From the NCBI GenBank assembly GCA_029255685.2, contig CM055320.2, positions 43,869,910-43,933,909 on the forward strand: a DNA stretch of 64,000 nt, read 5' to 3'. This document shows positions 32,159 to 46,530 of this stretch, in pieces. Below the pieces are notes generated by a model. That model was not told where the DNA came from, ran no database searches, and saw nothing but the letters and a program-made list of their open reading frames with translations. The position numbers were made by a program, and so were the translations under genes. The DNA is from Silene conica (Eukaryota; Streptophyta; Magnoliopsida; Caryophyllales; Caryophyllaceae). The stretch's first letter is position 1, and every line of letters starts with the position of its first letter.

Positions 32159-34938
32159 TGTAATACTTCGTATTTTGCTATACTTTATTTTTACTATTTA
32201 ATATTTATTGGGAAATGTTAATAGTTATTTGCATGTTAGTATCCGATAATTAACTACCGAATAAGTGCTTTATATTTTATATGCTGTTAGTAGTATGTCG
32301 TATAAGCGTGTTAGCTAGTAAAATATGTTTACTTACACGATCAACGACAAAGTATCGTGATTATTCGTATGTATTTAGGCATAAATAAAATATCTTTGGT
32401 GGGGTTCGAAGTAGGGACTTAGGCTTTCTAGCTTTTAATCACTTTACGTATGCTAAGGGGGTTCGAACCCCCAACCGCTTGCACATGAGATTGGGCCTCG
32501 GGAATCGTGATTAGGGCAACAAACCATAATCGTTCTCATAGTTATCAGAACAAGTTGTGCTGCCACCTCCTTTTAGACTCCCTAATCTTACCCTAACCCT
32601 CATCCTAACCTAATTTGCTCACTCAAAACCCTATCCGTCACTGCAGAGAAGGAAAAGAACCTGTCCACGGTGGTTGTAGGGTGGTATACGGCGGATCGTT
32701 TTGGCCAAAGACCTGGTATGTTACACACGTCGAAAATCCCTGTTGGTGTATACCACTTTCATCACGTAATTAGTTATATGTAATGCGTCTAATCCTCGTT
32801 GTTTTGGTATAAGTTTGTAGTAGGTCGTGTAATAAACATATGTAAACCACTTGTGGGGTGTCGTTGGCGGTTAAGTCCGTCATGGAGGGTGGTTTAAACG
32901 GTGTTCATGAGTTTACTTTTTCGTTCTGTTTTCTACAATATTTAATATCAGTACTCTGTATACGTTTTCCTGAAGATTTGTGTTGGGTTTCGTGCTTGGT
33001 TGTTACGGGTCTTGAGTTAGGGAGTCAGGTGGTGGTTGGGTTGTACAGAGGGTGCTGGTCATGGTGGTTAGGGGTGGTTAATCATGGCGGAAAAGGAGTG
33101 GTCGATAGGGTTGTCAGGGTGTGGTTTTCGTTCTGCTGCTGTTCTTTTATTGGCTCGTGTACATGGGGTTTTGGGAGTGGTAACGTCGTTAACTAGGGGG
33201 TGTTGGTCACGGTGGTGCCACCGTGTCTGATAAGGCTGGTGTTAGGGGTTGTGTTGGGTGGTAGAGTCGGTGGTTGTGAGGGTCTGTAGATGCTTCGATT
33301 GGTTGATGTTTCTGGTCGGGTCAGATGGTTAGGTGGTGAACCAGGCCTGGTTTGGGCCCTGGTTCATCATGTCGGTGGGAGTCGAAGAGGCTGGTGGAGG
33401 TCATGGTGGTAGCAGGCGGTGTGGGGTACAGGTCAGGGTGGTTCCTGGTGGTAGCAACGGCGTGGTTAGGGAGGTGTAGGGGTTGTTTGGTCGCGAGTTG
33501 GGGTTGGTTGGTGTCGTGTGTTAGTGTGTTTGTTATGTTATCATTTTGTATTATTATTATTATTATTATTATTATTGTTATTATTATTGATATTGTTGTT
33601 GTTGTCTTATTCTTATCATTATTATTATTGGTCAATTATTATTAAGGTGATTTTACAAGTATAGGATAATAATGTTATTCATATTAGTATTATTATTATT
33701 AAGTATATTGTGGGCAAATGCTATAATTGTATATCATGCTTAATAAGATTTAAGTTCTTATCATTGTTATTAGTACTCATAATGTTATTAGTAATTGTTG
33801 TGGTTGATATTGTTGTTAATATTGTTACTAGTATAATCAATAATAATATCTTATCAAAGGTTATGGTTGTGTTTCATTTGACATTATTATTATTATTATC
33901 CCATATTGTTTTATCATTATTCACAATTATTTTGTTAAGAGTAGTGGTGTTGTTATTATTTTACCATGGGTTATAGTTGCATGATATATACTAGTTATGA
34001 TTGTTACTGTCTATATATAGTAAGTCTATAATTAGTAAGTTAATTGACTAGTGATGATTGATATGATTGGGGAGTTCATAATAATTTATATGAGTATTGA
34101 ATAGGGTCAAGTAATTTTGTAATACGATTGTATGGGTAGAAATTGATATTCAGTACTAATTATAGGAGCTGAGTTCGGTTGTTCAAGGTGGAACATTCCT
34201 AGCAGCTGTTCGGTTGTCAATCCGCAATTGAGGTAGGGGAAAGATATTATGATTCATGTTATGACATGAAATGTGTAAGTGATGCTTATTACGAGTTTGA
34301 TATAATTGATTATTACTGTACTGTGGACTGTATTATTATTATTGATCACTGTGGAGAACGGAGATGTGAAATGGGTCTTGTGATAAGGGTCTTGTGATAT
34401 GGGTCTTGTGATATGGGACTTGTGATATGGCCATGGGAGGTGTGGAGTGGTGTGATGTGGTGTGATGTGATGGGAGGTGTGGTGTGATGGAGGTATGGAG
34501 TGGTGGAGGTGAAGTGGATACCCGGTGATATGGAGACGGAGTTGTGTTCTAATCTATTCTCATTTATGTCTCTTTGATGTTTTACCTACTCAACCTCGCG
34601 GTTGACCCTGTGTATTCGTGTGACACCTACGATGATCCGGAATGGGGAGTAGATTTTACAGGTCATTGACAGATGGAATAGGAGCTTGGGCATGGAGAGA
34701 GACATGGCATGGACCTACTTAGAGTTAGACCACACGTAGATGTCTTCGGTTGTACTTTTATTTTATCAAGTTTGGACCTCTTAGTTGTTGTAATATTAAG
34801 TTTAAATTTAATCCGATTTATATAAAGTACTTTGGTTTGTTACTTTGTTATTCACTACCTCGGATATTCCAAGATGGTAACAGTCCTATTTATTGAGAAT
34901 GTCTTGCTAAAGGCTCTTAAATAAATGGGGGTGTTACA
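32159..34938 (+). repeat. Element C first (5') LTR, 2,780 bp
   Basis: Runs TGTAATACTTCG ... GGGTGTTACA. It holds a GT-rich segment (32,860-33,480) with spurious open frames, an (ATT)n run at about 33,548-33,595, and a short tandem GGGTCTTGTGATA repeat at 34,373-34,430. A tRNA B-box-like GGGGGTTCGAACCCCC is at about 32,457. Confidence 0.9.
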
Positions 34939-36422
34939 AAGTGGTATCAGAGCGAACGATCCTCAGGCCTAAACTAAATGAATAATAATGAATGTAGGAA
35001 GAGTCTAATAAAATGAACCCCAAGATGAAACTGATAGGAGCCCCAAAAAGGAACGGGATGAGTTAGGGGCCCCCTCACACCAGACCTGGGCCCTTTCGGT
35101 TCTGTCTCGGGAACCCTATGAGTGTAATGGAAGAGTGAGGTAGACTATATAGTAACCTGGTTATATTGTACTAACGTTCTTGCAGGAGAAGGATGAGGTA
35201 AGGGATATGTGAGTGTGATTAATGACGTGTGTTAGAAGGATATGTGATATACGAAATGTGGATCAAGTTAGATAATTTAATCGAGATTCCAAGAGGATGG
35301 ATGTGTATTTGTTGCGCAGTAGTTGGGAATGACATGATCATATGATTTTGATATCTTGAAATGTTCATATGATTATCTAGTAGTAAACGACTATCGTTAT
35401 TATATGATTTGATGTTTAAATTATTGTAAGGGTGAGTAATTCAGTTGATCTACTATTCTATGTTATAGTAATCCATGTCTGGTGATATGCGGAATGTGCT
35501 ACCCCAAGCCATGAATGCTATAAAGTTATGTGTTTCATAGATCATACTTAAGGGTTACATGACAATTTCTTTTTACACACAGTGAGTTTGGTTATAGAGT
35601 AATGTTTCAATAAGTGGCACCTTAGTGATTCCTAGGATGTATTTCCGTATTTGATAAATTGTGATTGTTACTATGGTAGAGGCTAATGCATTGACTATAC
35701 ATACATGATTATTGAGTTATTTAGTTGATTTTATTATCGGCTTCACAATCTTTACCCTTTTCTAGATGACAATTACATGTTAATATGGTGCAATGCGATA
35801 TCAATGTTTCAAATGGTATGTCCACATGTTTTAGAGAAGAAATGATTGTGTTTAAATGTGATAAGGTGAAACAATTTTCATATGACAGTTTAATCAAATA
35901 CGAATTATGTGATGTGCCACGTGATATTCTGATATGTGAATTATGCATATGATATGAATATGAACCTTACTATATGATAACGTAACCTTGTTTTTCTTGT
36001 CAAGTTTAATGTGGAACCATTTCAATTATGCCAACGCTCACACTGTCTAGTGTTATGATCTCAAAATAATGATGTGTTGTCCGTACTGACTGTCAAAATT
36101 GTGTTTATCAAGAAGAGTCTTGCCAAGTGGCAGAATGAGATTTAACTGGTAAACTTACTAGCATGATATAGTAGTCTAAAGGTTATACGTAATTGTGTTT
36201 ATTTGAACAATGTGAATCTTGTTGATGTTCTTTTGATATTGATGGTTCATCTCTGTCTGGTTTCCTGTGCTTATAATCTTGTAACTTTTCAAGTATATTG
36301 TTATCCATACAGTGAATAGCATATTGTTATACTTAGAATCTGATTGCGACATGTCGAGTTATAAATTGCTGACATATGATGTATGGAAGTACTACTCTTG
36401 TGAATTCGTTTATTATTTATCT

Positions 36423-36465
<43 letters not shown>

Positions 36466-38125
36466 TCAATAAAACTTTCATAATTCATGCACTAGAAGAA
36501 CAATCTTTTGGTGAAGAAGAGTCAGGACGTCTCTATGTGGTCTTATCTCGATCTATAGCTCGTAAAAGTGTCTTTTGGCTCCTACCTATAAATTGTCGCA
36601 AATCATCAATTTAATGTTTCAAAAGTTTCAAATGTTTTCAAAATGATGATTAGCCATGATAATGCCTGACGCTTTGATAATTATAGTGACTGCAACATGA
36701 CAAATTTTGCAGTTACGCATTGATGCAACTCTGTCCGAATGTTTAATTACTGCGTGTTGGATGAAACCCATACTTTGCAAGCCATATGTATTAATAGATC
36801 ATGATACATGATGTGTTGTGAGTAGATGAGGAATGTGCCTAAGTGATTTTGTTAACTTATTGATATCTAGGAATGATAAACGGTCTTGTTAACCTATAAG
36901 TCGTGTAAACCTTGTGAAATATGTCAATACTCCATCATTAATTACGTTAATAAAATTTCGTCCTATGCCTTTTCTATAATATGTTTACGAACATGAGATG
37001 TTGTAAATTGTCAAGTATGGTCTATGAGTTCTTGGTTGTTTACACTGTTGTGAATATATGGACCTTGTGTTGAGGAATATAAATTAATTTTAACTACTCT
37101 GGTTCTGTTTTGCTGCGTAACACGATTTCTATCGATCCTAATACTCATGTTATTGCTCGAGGTTATATGGTTAGTTTGAGTTGTGTATAATGATACTGTA
37201 TTAGATTGGTTCTGTGTAGTCTATAAGTTCTTGTTTTATGAACTGTGGAATTATAAGTGTACATATAAGCATGTTAATGAAATTGGTAAAGGTACGTATA
37301 ATGACATGTTGAATAGCTGATGAGATGGAGTCTGAGGGGATAGAATTGCTCGTGAGTTAACAAAGGATCTAGCTGTTATGTGTTGAGAGTGAGATTTCAG
37401 TTCAGTTTTATATCGAGTCGTTGCATTCTTTGACCTTGACACGTGGGTGAGTAGCCTAGTGTTTTGTTCTCTAGGCGTTGATCAGATCCTTTAATGGAAT
37501 AACTGACAATATTGGTGTTGATATTGAGATGAGAATCGTTACTGGCGTTAAGTTATGAGTTATTAGGCCGTTGTGCCATATTGTGTTAAGGACCAATGTG
37601 ACCTGGGTTATTGAGTTATATTCGGAATTTGAGATCGATATTGAGATAGAAGTATCAATTGCGGTTTTGCTTCACTAGTTCTTTCACCCCTCGTCTTTGG
37701 TCTTAGAATCGACGATGAGTGCAATACATGTTTACTTGGAAGTGAGATAGTATGAGCTAAAGTAATGAGTAAGACGGAGTATGAGATGGTAATTGTATAA
37801 TGAGGTTACGGGGACGTAACCGTGTTTTAAGTTTGATTTATGATATGTCTAGTTGTTTACATGGCTAAGTGGTATGTCACGATTGTTTGTATAAACTTGA
37901 TAATCTTCTTTACTTCTCTTATGCTTTAATTTGGTGATAAGTTAAACTTTGGGGACAAAGTTTTCTTAACGAGGGTAGAATGTAATATTTCGTGTTTTAA
38001 GGTACCCTTATTAGTTTTGACGTTATGTGGTTTATTAGTATCGTGTTCCATATGTGCCTAGCGACCAGTTGATAGACCATGGGATGGTGAACTTCGGGAC
38101 GAAGTTCATTTTAAGGAGGGAAGAC
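34939..38125 (+). other. Element C interior, no coding sequence
   Basis: 3.2 kb between primer site and polypurine tract. No gag, protease, RT or integrase motif is readable on either strand. It holds a (TTTA)n run at 36,416-36,463. The segment of at least 36,470-37,000 matches, in reverse, 44,270-44,790 of element D, so C and D are one family. Confidence 0.85.
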
Positions 38126-40225
38126 TGTAATACTTCGTATTTTGCTATACTTTATTTTTACTATTTAATATTTATTGGGAAATGTTAATAGTTATTTGCA
38201 CGTTAGTATCCGATAATTAACTACTGAATAAGTGCTTTATATTTTATATGCTGTTAGTAGTATGTCGTATAAGCGTGTTAGCTAGTAAAATATGTTTACT
38301 TACACGATCAACGACAAAGTATCGTGATTATTCGTATGTATTTAGACATAAATAAAATATCTTTGGTGGGGTTCGAAGTAGGGACTTAGGCCTTCTAGCT
38401 TTTAATCACTTTACGTATGCTAAGGGGGTTCGAACCCCCGACCGCTTGCACATGAGATTGGGCCTCGGGAATCGTGATTAGGGCAACAGCCCATAATCGT
38501 CCTCATAGTTATCAGAACAAGTTGTGCTGCCACCTCCTTTTAGACGCCCTAATCTTACCCTAACCCTCATCCTAACCTAATTTGCTCACTCAAAACCCTA
38601 GCCGTCACTGCAGAGAAGGAAAAGAACCTGTCCACGGTGGTTGTAGGGTGGTGTACGGCGGATACACACGTCGAAAATCCCTGTTGGTGTATACCACTTT
38701 CATCACGTTATTAGTTATATGTAATGCGTCTAATCCTCGTTGTTTTGGTATAAGTTTGTAGTAGGTCGTGTAATAAACATATGTAAACCACTAGTGGGGT
38801 GTCGTTGGCGGTTAAGTCCGTCATGGAGGGTGGTTTAAACGGTGTCCATGAGTTTACTTTTTCGTTTTGTTTTCTACAATATTTAATATCAGTACTCTGT
38901 ATACGTTTTCTTGAAGATTTGTGTTGGGTTTCGTGCTTGGTTGTTACGGGTCTTGAGTTAGGGAGTCAGGTGGTGGTTGGGTTGTACAGAGAGTGCTGGT
39001 CATGGTGGTTAGGGGTGGTTAATCATGGCGGAAAAGGAGGGGTCGATAGGGTTGTCAGGGTGTGGTTTTCGTTCTGCTGTTGTTCTTTTATTGGCTCGTG
39101 TACATGGGGTTTTGGGAGTGGTAACGTCGTTGACTAGGGGGTGTTGGTCACGGTGGTGCCACTGTGTCTGATAAGGCTGGTGTTAGGGGTGGTGTTGGGT
39201 GGTAGAGTCGGTGGTTGTGAGGGTCTGTAGATGCTTCGATTGGTTGATGTTTCTGGTCGGGTCAGATGGTTAGGTGGTGAACCAGGCCAGTTTGGGCCCT
39301 GGTTCATCATGTCGGTGGGAGTCGAAGAGGCTGGTGGAGGTCATGGTGGTAGCAGGCGGTGTGGGGTACAGGTCAGGGTGGTTCCTGGTGGTAGCAACGG
39401 CGTGGTCAGGGAGGTGTAGGGGTTGTTTGGTCGCGGGTTGGGGTTGGTTGGTGTCGTGTGTTAGTGTGTTTGTTATGTTATCATTTTGTATTATTATTAT
39501 TATTATTATTATTATTGTTATTGTTATTATTATTGCTATTGTTGTTGTTGTCTTATTCTTATCATTATTATTATTGGTCAATTATTATTAAGGTGATTTT
39601 ACAAGTATAGGATAATAATGTTATTCATATTAGTATTATTATTATTAAGTATATTGTGGGCAAATGCTATAATTGTATATCATGCTTAATAAGATTTAAG
39701 TTCTTATCATTGTTATTAGTACTCATCATGTTATTAGTAATTGTTGTGGTTGATATTGTTGTTAATATTGTTACTAGTATTATCAATAATAATATCTTAT
39801 CAAAGGTTATGGTTGTGTTTCATGTGACATTATTATTATTATTATCCCATATTGTTTTATCATTATTCACAATTATTTTGTTAAGAGTAGTGGTGTTGTT
39901 ATTATTTTACCATGGGTTATAGTTGCATGATATATACTAATTATGATTGTTACTGTCTATATATAGTAAGTCTATAATTAGTAAGTTAATTGACTAGTGA
40001 TGATTGATATGATTGGGGAGTTCATAATAATTGATATGAGTATTGAATAGGGTCAAGTAATTTTGTAATACGATTGTATGGGTAGAAATTGATATTCAGT
40101 ACTAATTATAGGAGCTGAGTTCAGTTGTTCAAGGTGGAACATTCCTAGCAGCTGTTCGGTTGTCAATCCGCAATTGAGGTAGGGGAAAGATATTATGATT
40201 CATGTTATGACATGAAATGTGTAAG
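38126..40225 (+). repeat. Element C second (3') LTR, first part
   Basis: Near-identical to 32,159 onward, with a ~26-bp gap difference near 38,665. It is interrupted by element D (TSD GTAAG) and continues at 49,102-49,760. Confidence 0.9.
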
Positions 40226-42790
40226 TGTAACACCCCCATTTATTTAAGAGCCTTTAGCAAGACATTCTCAAATAAATGAAGCTGTTACCATCTCGGAATA
40301 TCCGAGGTAGTGAATAACAAATTAAGCAAACCAAAGTACTTTATGTAAAAACCCATTTAAATCTGAACTTGATATTGCCACAACTACGAGTCCAACTTTG
40401 ATAAAATAAAAACAAATACAACTGAAGATATCTAAGTGTGATCTAACTCTAAGTAGGTCCAAGCCATGCCTCTCACCATCCCCAAGCTCCCTAATCCATC
40501 TGTCACTGACCTGCAAAATCTATTCCCCATTCCGGATCATCATAGGTGTCACACGAATACACAGGGTCAACCGCGAGGTTGAGTAGGTAAAACAGATAAA
40601 ACATAAATAACAACACTATCATAAATATATTGGAATCAATCATCCCTTCTCCGCACCGATCCAACACCAAATAAACTCCGCACCGATCACAAGACCCAGT
40701 ATACTCCACACCAATCACAGACCCTTTATCTCCGCACCAAACACAGACCCTTTATCTCCACACCAATCACAGACCCTTTATCTCCGCACCAATCACAGAC
40801 CCTTTATATTCACATCGTATTATATCACAGAATAATATAGATAACACTATATACGATCACATGGTATTATATCACAAACATGCTTAATAACAAGTAAGAA
40901 TAGTTTACCCATCGTCATATACCAGTATTTTCCCCTACCTCAAATGCGGATTGACAACCGAACAGCTGCTAGAAATGTTCCACCTTGAACAACCGGACTC
41001 AGTTCCTATAATATTATTGAATATCAATTTCTACCCATACCATCACATTACTAAAATAACTCGACTATGTTAATTGTTATATACTCATAACATATTATAA
41101 TAACATACTTGCAAACATGTTCATATACGTATCAATTATTATAAACTCATTATTCGTATCAATCATCACTAGCCAATTAAAACCTAATAAATATAGACTT
41201 ATTATATATAAATTTACTATATATACACTTACTATATATGGCATACGATCAATACCTCAATTCATCACAACCACAATATAAATAACTAGTTGTCAACACG
41301 ATACTCCTTTATAATATTAATAACCATAAATTAGTTGTAAAATGATTAATAACAACAATAACATAATTAAGATATATCATATAACTATAATCCATAACAA
41401 TAATAACACAACTAATTATAACAAAATCAATGTTAATAATGATAATGATAATGTCAAAATGAAATAAACAATAACACTTGATAAGATCTTACTATTGATA
41501 ATACTAATAACAAGATAAATCCTAACAATAACAATAACAATAGTAATAATAATAATAATAATACTAAACAATAATAATAATAATAATAATAATAAAACCC
41601 TAAAAAAAACAAACAACAATACTAACCAACGTGACCAAGCTACACGACTCTACCCGTCCTCTCTCTTTACCTCCGCAACCAGCCCCCACAGCCACCAACA
41701 ACCGCCAGCCACACTACCCAGAACCACCCTGGACTTCGGTGACCACCGGCAGTTGCGTCGCCCGTCGCCGACGAGGAGGACCAACCCCATAACCCGGTCT
41801 GCTCCCTCACGTTCGCCGTCCAACCTGCCTCCTTAAACAGGCTGCCGGCGGCTCCACTACTCAACCCACAACCCGTGACACTGCCCAGACCACCCCCTTA
41901 CACCAAGCCACTGACTCCCGGTGGTACCACCGCCTCGACCTCCCCGAGTCGGCGGTGGTGCCACCTCTAACAACCAGTACCCGAATACTAACCAAGGAAC
42001 CCGCCAAAACAGAGGGAAAACAGAGGACGAAAAACCCTTATTCGACACTGTACACACCACCACCGACCACCCAAACGACCACCGTAGCACTCCCCTGGCT
42101 ACCACTTACTACTCCCCTCCAACTCCCATCAAGACGAGCCCCTAGAACAGCATCGACACAAAGGAGAACACCACCTGTTCAGATTCGTTACTCCTAACCG
42201 TAATTAAACAACCCGTGACAAGTGCATGAAACCACCTTCACTGGCGTTGCACGGTGGTTGACATAACCACGACAAGGATCAGACACGACACCCACACCCC
42301 ATAGGCTATCAACATAAGAGAAAAAGACCCAACACGCAACAAACACGACTCAGGGAAGCACACTACAACGCGACTGTGAAAGACGACTAAAACAGTGTTT
42401 AAACATACCTACTTCGTGCAGAAGTCGACCACCCTTAGGCCGCTTTGTGACCACCGTGAGTACCACCAATCTACTCCTTGCTATGTCGGTTGGGTATGAG
42501 AGTGCTTTGGCTGAGGATTAGGGTGAACTAGGGTTAGGGTTCTTCCTATAAAAGTGACGGCAGGGATGAGGGTGTAACTTCTGAAACAAAAAGGTTTAAG
42601 TGTGGGCTGCCTCTAAGACACGAATTTCGAGGCCCAACTACTTGTCCCATGGTCCCTAGTTCGAACCCCCATGGCAACATAACTCAACATCACTTGAGTA
42701 ATATAAATCTAGAAGCGAAACCATATAGAGAAGCGCTATAGACTCGACTAATTATCCTAGATATCATAATCGAATTTCCGAGGTATTACA
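40226..42790 (-). repeat. Element D 3' LTR (2,565 bp)
   Basis: Starts TGTAACACCCCC and ends GGTATTACA on the + strand. It holds a 26-bp tandem repeat (ACCCTTTATCTCCGCACC...) at 40,721, 40,747, 40,773 and 40,799, an (AAT)n run near 41,540-41,595, and a C-rich segment at 41,640-42,200 in which several frames are open by composition only. Confidence 0.9.
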
Positions 42791-45700
42791 ATCTTCTCCC
42801 CTTAAACTGAACTTCGTCCCGAAGTTCGTCCACTGAAGTCAACACTAGGACTTAAAACATAAAATAAGTCAATGAAGTGAAGCAAAGGTTTACTAACCAA
42901 CACGCATGCTCGGCCCTTCACTAACACATATAGCATCTCAACCGTTATAGGATAATTACTTAACAAGTACAAACGGTCAAATAGCCTTCAATACTTCCAC
43001 CTAGTCAATAAATATAATATATATAAAAAAAAATTACAGGTATTACAGTCATCTTTCCTTAAAATGAACTTCGTCCCGAAGTTCACCATCCCATGGTTAT
43101 AAACCTGGTTACTAGGTATGTAAAAACACAAAGCATGGCTCGATAGAACTTAATATACCAATTAGCCATGTTATAAAAACTAGTCATACTATAGGTCATT
43201 AAGATTTTACAATCCTATCCTCCTTAAAACATGGTTACGTCCCCGTAACCCCATTATAAGAATTTCAGACATTACTCCATCTTACGCATTACTCTATCTC
43301 ATAAAATCTTACTCTAAGTAACCAAGTATTGTATTATCATCGTCGAACCTAAGACCAAGGACAAGGGGTGAGTGAACTGGCGGGATAAACCGCGAAACAA
43401 TATTTCCATCTCAATATCGAATTCAAACTCATACGATATAACTCAGTAACCATGGTCATTCTAGACCATAAACATAACTCGGCACTGAGGCCCCATAACT
43501 CAATAATAGCACGCAATCTCCATCTCCACCTCTATTTCAGTATCAATGTCGCCAAGGTTCACAGAACCGTGCTCAGCACTTAAAGTATAAACTTTAAGCT
43601 ACTCACCCACAAGTTATGGTCAAAGAGAACGATAAAAGAATAAGCAAAGCCAATCACACACAATATGAAATATCAATCCCCTGAAACCCATATACGCCGA
43701 TTCAGTCATAAACAAGCAATGTAAAGATTCTCAAATGGACTTGCTGCGTGTTCATTTGTAACACAACCAAACTAATATCTATATTCATATATTGTAGAAC
43801 AATTTTCCAACTGCAACCATTCAAATGCTTACATTCCCGCACAATTATTAAATAAATTAACATTAATATTCCACACCAGGTTCAATTATAAAATCATGTG
43901 CTTGGGTACTTTAAATCTATATCCTCCATCTGACTCATAACATATGAATACTTCTATATATCCAATAAAATTCCCAATACCAATTCCTCCATAATTTCCA
44001 ACATATAAAATAGTCACCAAAACACGCCAGCTTGAATAAATATTGATACATATAGACTCCGACAACCGATTAGCACATATACATATATCTCGACAAGCAT
44101 AAGAATAGTAAGATCGGTAGAATCATGTTACGCAACAAACAGAACCAGAGTAGCTAGCACTGATATACCCTCGAAATTTTAACACAAGGTTAACGTATTT
44201 ACACCGTCGTAGACAAACAGCAAACTCGTAGTTCCTTATTGACAAATTAAAACATTTCATGTTCGTAAACATATTATAGAAAAGGCATAGGACGAAATTT
44301 TATTAACGTAATTAATGATGAAGTATTGACATATTTCACAAGGTTTACACGACTCATATATTAACAAGACCGTTTATCATTCCTAGATATCAATAAGTGA
44401 ACAAAATCACCTAGGCACATTCCTCATCTACTCACAACACATCATGTATCATGATATATTAATACATATAGCTTGCAAAGTAAGGGTTTCATCCAACACG
44501 CAGTAAATAAACATTCGGCAGAATTGCATCAATGCGTAACCGCAAAATTTGTCATGTTGCAGTCACTATAATTATCAAAGCGTCAGGCATTATCATGGGT
44601 AATCATCATTTTGAAAACATTTTGAAACTTTTGAAACATTAAATTGATGATTTGCGACAATTTATAGGTAAGAGCCAAAAGACACTTTTACGAGCTATAG
44701 ATCGAGACAAAACCACATAGAGACGTTCTGACTCTTCTTCACCAAAAGATTGTTCTTCTAGTGCATGAATTATGAAAGTTTTATTGATAAAAGTAAATAA
44801 ATAAATAAATATATAGATAAATAATAAACGAATTCACAAGAATAGTACTTCCATACATCATACGTCAGCAATTTATAACTCTACATGTCACAATCAGATT
44901 CTAAGTATAACAATATGCTATTCACTGTATGGATAACAATATACTTGAAAAGTTACAAGATTATAAGCACAGGAAACCAAACAGAGATGAACCATCAATA
45001 TCAAAAGAACATCAACAAGATTCACATTGTTCAAATAAACACAATTACGTATAACCATTAGATTGCTATATTATGCTATTAAGCTTACCAGTTAAATTTC
45101 CTTCTGCCACTTGGCACAGATAAACATGCTTTTAACGTCACATACGAGTAGTACACATTCATTTTAAGGTCATACTATTAGACATATAATTGGAACGATT
45201 CTATATTAGACTTGACGAAATAAACATGGTTATGCCATCACGTAGTGAGGTTCATACTTATACTATATGCCTACTATCCATGTTACTAATGTCATATCAG
45301 GATATCACGTGTTCCCATCACATAATTCACATTCGATTAAACTCTTATATGTACTTACATACCTCATAAGTTCACCAAGTAAATATTATGCAGCAACTTA
45401 CCAGATCATAAATAAATATCCACTTGCGAGTTATTATAATTTTCAGAAAATATAATGAATTAACTAAGTGTAGGAAAATGAAGCAAATGCATATCCCAAG
45501 GAAATAATTTATAACAAATTGGTTGGTCAGAACAAAAACCTTACAATCATTCACAGAAATTTGGGCGACTTTCACAGATCAAAATTAAATAACATCTTGT
45601 TAATGTTTCATACAGTTTATCATACATAAAATTTTTATACACATAGCAAGATTACATTTTAAATGGCAGTCCTCGCAAGAAAGGTAATATTTCGAGATTT

Positions 45701-45901
45701 TATCAAAATCTGTGGTTCCTTTGCAATTCCACATTACTACATCGAAACTCAATCATTCCTTTTTCAAAGCACGTTGTCATAATATTTGAAGCATAGACGT
45801 CACTTTGCACCATATTAACATTCAATCCTCATTTCAACTATAATTATAATCTAGTATGCAGTAAAGATTTTGAGAAACCAACCAATTAGCTCAAAACTTG
45901 T

Positions 45902-45941
<40 letters not shown>

Positions 45942-46530
45942 GAATGCAACTCATAACTACATGTCATTTATGGCTTGGGGCAACACATTTCGCATATCAC
46001 TAGACATGGGTTACTATAACATCTGAATCTGATCATTCATATTTAAATTCCGACCAATATATTGCATAGCTACGATAGTCAGTTACTAACCATATACCAT
46101 AAGAACATTCCAAACCCCAAACATATTATGATCACGCTACTCTTAACCATTGTTCACAATTACACCCATAAACTCTTAAAATTGCAATTCCATCATCCGG
46201 TTTGATCCACATTTCATATTACACACATCTTTCCATCTGACATTATTAATCATAACTCAATTATTACTTACCTCATTCTTTTCCTGCAAGAGCGTTAGTA
46301 CAGGATGACTAGGTCACTATAGAATTTACCCCACTCTTCAATTCCTCTCATTGGGTTCCCGAGACAGAACAGAAAGGGCCCAGGACTGGCGTGAGGGGCC
46401 CCTAACTCATCCCGTTCCTTTTTGGGGCTCCTATCAATTTCATCTCGGGGTTCATTTTATTAGACTCTTCCTATATTCATTATTATTCATTTGGTTTAGG
46501 CCTGAGGATCGTTTTGCTCTGATACCACTC
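42791..46530 (-). other. Element D interior, no coding sequence
   Basis: 3.74 kb with no retroviral-type motif on either strand. It has paired 'gaacttcgtcccgaagttc' inverted words near 42,811 and 43,067, a (TA)n run at about 45,907-45,940, and the segment shared with element C. Confidence 0.85.

Noticed and set aside
32455-32500. tRNA gene around the GGTTCGAACC word in the C LTR
   Set aside because: No acceptor, D or anticodon stems can be drawn around it; only the B-box-like word is present.
32858-33196. 112-codon frame in the C LTR, repeated at 38,799-39,137
   Set aside because: Its repetition follows simply from being in both LTR copies; the GT-rich composition keeps frames open and no protein family is recognisable.
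41667-42197. Pro/Thr-rich and Gly/Ser/Trp-rich frames on both strands of the D LTR
   Set aside because: Overlapping frames in a C-rich LTR segment; composition artefact.
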